From positions 1-18,649 of the forward strand of contig JWZX01001461.1 of assembly GCA_001275005.1 (NCBI GenBank): a stretch of DNA of 18,649 nt, read 5' to 3'. The position numbers and the translations under genes were made by a program. Shown here in pieces: positions 16,475-18,649 of this stretch. The notes beneath the pieces are model-generated. The model worked only from the letters and a program-made list of their open reading frames with translations. It did not search any database and had not been told where the DNA came from. The DNA comes from Chrysochromulina tobinii (Eukaryota; Haptophyta; Prymnesiales; Chrysochromulinaceae). The first letter of the stretch is position 1; each line of letters starts with the position of its first letter.

Positions 16475-16975
16475 ATGGGTGCCTCGTCCAGTGAAGCTGC
16501 GAGCGACCGCAGCCTCACGGCCTACATTGACGACATGGAGGCTTCAGTGCGGCGTCTCGACGCGAGCATCGCGCATCATGCATCTGATGCGGCAGCTGGT
16601 GCGAGGCGAGAAGAAGTGCAGACGCGCGCAGCATTACGGAAAGCTCACGTGGATGAGCTGCTGAACCAATGGATGCCGTGGCCAAGACGACAGACGGATG
16701 AAGTGTCAGTGATTCAAGATGATGATCTACCAGCAGCACCCTCACCACCAGCTTTTCTGTCGCGAAGCCCACCGCCTAAATCGCAACACGCTGCTTTGCA
16801 TCCAAAGGCCTCCTTGGGTGCTGCAAGCACTACGACGACCTCAGCTGAAGCAGCAGCACGAGCACGCCTTGCTGCGCTGGCTTCGCAGGTGCATGCCACG
16901 CCCTATCGGTCGCTCCGCGCGACCGGATTGCTTTCCAAACAGGGCAGCGGTGTGAAGAGTCCATGGCACCTGTGA
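16475..16975 (+). CDS. Small MGxxxS protein, function unknown
   Basis: A 166-residue protein from the ATG at 16475, giving MGASSSEAASDRS, an MGxxxS N-myristoylation motif. An in-frame ATG at 16427 would add 16 residues and destroy that signal, and a possible splice acceptor (16446-16453) lies between them, so the later start is preferred. Residues 10-65 are helical and charged (DDMEASVRRLDASI...REEVQTRAALRKAHVDELLNQW), compatible with an amphipathic helix or coiled coil. The C-terminal half is Ser/Pro/Ala-rich and probably disordered, with SPPPK and Thr-run segments. No family is recognised. Membrane-peripheral attachment is inferred from the N terminus alone. Confidence 0.55.
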   Translation: MGASSSEAASDRSLTAYIDDMEASVRRLDASIAHHASDAAAGARREEVQTRAALRKAHVDELLNQWMPWPRRQTDEVSVIQDDDLPAAPSPPAFLSRSPPPKSQHAALHPKASLGAASTTTTSAEAAARARLAALASQVHATPYRSLRATGLLSKQGSGVKSPWHL

Positions 16976-17620
16976 GGCAACGTCGTATCCAAGAGACAGA
17001 AGGGGCCCTTTGTAATGTATTTGATGTCTTTGATAAGCAGGCCCCGGTATAAGGAGCTTTCTGAGAAAAAAAACATGACAATCATGTCACACTAAAATCT
17101 GCTCCAGCAAGCTACCATGGAGCGCCTGGCAATGGCGCCTGGCGGATCTCGTCCGGTCCTCGTCCGAGGAGAGGGAGACGCGGAGTGCGCCGCGCTCTGT
17201 ACCTACACTGTACGCTCTTAGACGAGACGCGGAGGACGACGGCGAGCGCGGTGGCGCGCGGGTACACGCGTACACGGTAGCCTCTCTCGCGTGCTTACAC
17301 GACGCCGACCTTCCCTGCGTGCTCGGCTCCCAGCTTTCATGCGACGTGCCCAGATCATGGAGCGGCGCAGAACATGGAATGCAAACGAAGCCGATCCCGT
17401 GCACTCGGCTCTCACCACTAGACCCTCCTGCGATTCCCCGCGAGCCGCGACCAAACCCACTAAATGAGGTCGCCCTGTGTTCGTCGAGGGCGAGAGCGTT
17501 CCCTGCCCCCGGGAGCAGTCCTACCAGCTTGCCGCCCTTTCAAACGGTGGCTCCGCTTCTGTCCTAATTGCATGCTCGTCGTGTGCGCCCGTGGCAACGC
17601 CGCAACTCTTCGAGCTCCAC
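16976..17620. other. Convergent intergenic region
   Basis: 645 bases between the MGxxxS gene end (+) and the glutaredoxin stop (-). Contains an A8 run near 17066-17073 and a small inverted repeat, GCCGA/TCGGC (17390-17409). Open frames of 80-105 codons on the minus strand have no recognisable features. I see no RNA gene. Confidence 0.5.
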
Positions 17621-18136
17621 TCAGATTGTCGCGCCCTTGACCAGCGCGCCCGACTTGATGAGCAACTCCTCGAGCTTGCCTGACTTTTTGAGCGGCACAA
17701 CACCGCCCATGCCGCCGTCGTTGCAGCCGCCCACAAACTTGCCACCGATGAACACCTGTGGCACGCTCGACTGCCCGGTGATCTTGATGAGCTCCGCTTT
17801 CATCGCCATGCCATCCGCCTCCTCGTCAAAGTCAAACTCGCTCATGACAGCTCCCATGCTCCTGATCTCTTTCCGTGCCTTTTCGCAGAACGGGCACGTC
17901 GTGGTCGCGAACATCACAACGGGCTTCATCTTGATCATTCGCTCAACTTTGGCTTTGACCTCGATCTCGTTGTAACTCCCTGCCTGCAGCTTGGTCATCA
18001 TCTCGGAGAGAAAATTGCACTGCGGCCGGCCGGCGCGCTGGGCGGCGGGCGCTAAGAACCGCGCGCGCGGCGAAACGAGAAGAGCCTCCGAGACGGACGA
18101 CAGGATGAGCAGCATGATTACGGATGAGCGCGACAT
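17621..18136 (-). CDS. Glutaredoxin with N-terminal signal/transit-like extension
   Basis: A 171-residue protein starting at ATG. The glutaredoxin fold occupies about residues 55-165, with a dithiol active site TTTCPFCEKA (Cys81 and Cys84), the SSVPQVFIGGKFVGGCND region supplying the cis-Pro (Pro126) and glutathione-binding Gly-Gly-Cys-Asp-type loop (137-140), and a C-terminal helix. It would reduce disulfides or glutathione-mixed disulfides using glutathione. Residues 1-18 (MSRSSVIMLLILSSVSEA) are a signal-peptide-like hydrophobic segment followed by a basic stretch (SPRARFLAPAAQRAGRP), compatible with plastid or endomembrane import. The cleavage site lacks an obvious AFA/F junction, so plastid location is plausible but not shown. 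A CxxC pair makes this a dithiol, not a monothiol iron-sulfur glutaredoxin. Confidence 0.93.
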   Translation of the reverse strand: MSRSSVIMLLILSSVSEALLVSPRARFLAPAAQRAGRPQCNFLSEMMTKLQAGSYNEIEVKAKVERMIKMKPVVMFATTTCPFCEKARKEIRSMGAVMSEFDFDEEADGMAMKAELIKITGQSSVPQVFIGGKFVGGCNDGGMGGVVPLKKSGKLEELLIKSGALVKGATI

Positions 18137-18449
18137 CGTTGCGTTCGGATATACGGAGCTTCGCGGAGATTCGTCGACTTCGTCGAAATTGACGGAAGTT
18201 TCGGCCGCCGCACAGCGGCCCGCCCGCCCGCCACGTGGCCACGGCTCTCCGTAGGATGAAAATCATTCATGGCAGTTTCCACCGCCCTGGCCACCACAAG
18301 CTAAAGCCGTAGACTCAGATCACGTTCTCTCAGGCTCGCTCCACTGCACCCTCACCCTGGCTCCCTCGCTGGACTCAGCTGGACTCTCTCTCTCACGCAG
18401 GAGTCTGCGCGCTCGTGTTCGCGTCCATATGAAGATCCAGGCGCCGTGC
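18137..18449. promoter_or_regulatory. Upstream region of glutaredoxin gene
   Basis: About 310 bases holding the glutaredoxin promoter and the 3' flank of the right-edge partial gene. The strip near 18225-18245 is GC-rich. No defined element is seen. Confidence 0.35.
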
Positions 18450-18649
18450 TCATTCAGGCCTGCCCTCCTCCTCTTCGTCCTCCTCGAAGCTGCTTGGGAG
18501 CTGGCCGGGCAAACTCTCCGGTCCGAAACGGTCAAGCATGCCCTTGAAGGCGGCGAGCAGGGATGCGTTCAGTCGCTCCGTCTGACTCGGCCCGCTCTCC
18601 ACCTCTGCCTCCTCCTCCTCCTCCTCCTCCTCCTCCTCCTCCTCCTCCT
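18450..18649 (-). CDS. C-terminal fragment of an acidic protein, 5' end outside the window
   Basis: Reading leftward from the right edge, one minus-strand frame is open to a TGA at 18450-18452 and encodes 65 residues. These begin with about 13 consecutive Glu (GAG codons of a CTC/GAG microsatellite, 18609-18649), then AEVESGPSQTERLN, an amphipathic helix-like stretch (ASLLAAFKGMLDRFGPESL), and a second acidic patch (FEEDEEEEGRPE) at the C terminus. The regular helix between two acidic patches looks protein-like. The family is not recognisable from this fragment. The direction agrees with the neighbouring glutaredoxin. Confidence 0.55.
   Translation of the reverse strand, partial: EEEEEEEEEEEEEAEVESGPSQTERLNASLLAAFKGMLDRFGPESLPGQLPSSFEEDEEEEGRPE
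18609..18649. repeat. (CTC)n microsatellite at right edge
   Basis: CTC units run off the window; on the minus strand they read GAG and encode poly-Glu in the partial gene. Confidence 0.95.

Noticed and set aside
17385-17435. A tRNA-like D-arm word on the minus strand (GGTCTAGTGGTGAGAG)
   Set aside because: The stem that follows has a 10-base loop rather than 7, and there is no GGTTCGA-type T arm or matching acceptor stem.
17087-17460. Minus-strand open frames of 80-105 codons between the MGxxxS and glutaredoxin genes
   Set aside because: No domain, no composition pattern typical of the real genes here, and mutually overlapping frames.

Overview
This window is nuclear DNA from a eukaryote, most likely a single-celled alga with a red-derived complex plastid, with a haptophyte as my best guess. 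The reasons are as follows. Genes alternate in strand with no operons. The protein families are eukaryotic (MYND-SET, BTB-BACK-kelch, HOP-type TPR). The DNA is GC-rich, with protein-coding microsatellites (poly-His, poly-Gly, poly-Glu, poly-Ala). One protein carries a signal peptide ending in an AFA/FRP junction, like the ASAFAP plastid-import motif of secondary red plastids. A small Cys-rich CGDGVC module also fits. Taxon assignment is inference.

Layout. Positions 1-1789 are gene-poor: pentamer and decamer repeats, a possible gene remnant near 511-708, and splice-like signals. Then come a MYND-SET protein (1790-2974, +), a predicted myristoylated multi-pass membrane protein (3429-4508, +), an RluA/RluD-family pseudouridine synthase (4868-6043, -), and a type II membrane protein that looks like a degenerate PC-esterase/TBL relative (6321-8243, +). 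These are followed by a HOP-like TPR co-chaperone (8533-9366, -), a plastid-signal SET-domain protein (9606-10940, -), a secreted Cys-rich protein (11163-11966, -), a large BTB-BACK-kelch protein with a huge low-complexity insertion (12324-15467, +), and a small MGxxxS protein of unknown function (16475-16975, +). The window ends with a signal-bearing dithiol glutaredoxin (17621-18136, -) and the 3' end of an acidic protein running off the right edge (18450-18649, -). All complete genes look like single-exon open frames.

The genes do not form one pathway. Loose themes are two unrelated SET methyltransferase-like proteins, plastid or secretory targeting (SET, glutaredoxin, Cys-rich protein, type II protein), and chaperone or ubiquitin-adaptor proteins (TPR, BTB-kelch).

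The most unexpected signals lie outside the genes. Two near-identical dispersed intergenic motifs occur (9426/12237 and 12145/15910). ATTAAC...GTTAAT inverted repeats stand before two genes. CAAGT/ACTTG arrays lie in opposite orientations. A heptamer array (TCTTGAG, then TCTTGCG, then TCTTTAG) resembles telomere repeats. I see no tRNA, rRNA, CRISPR or complete transposon.
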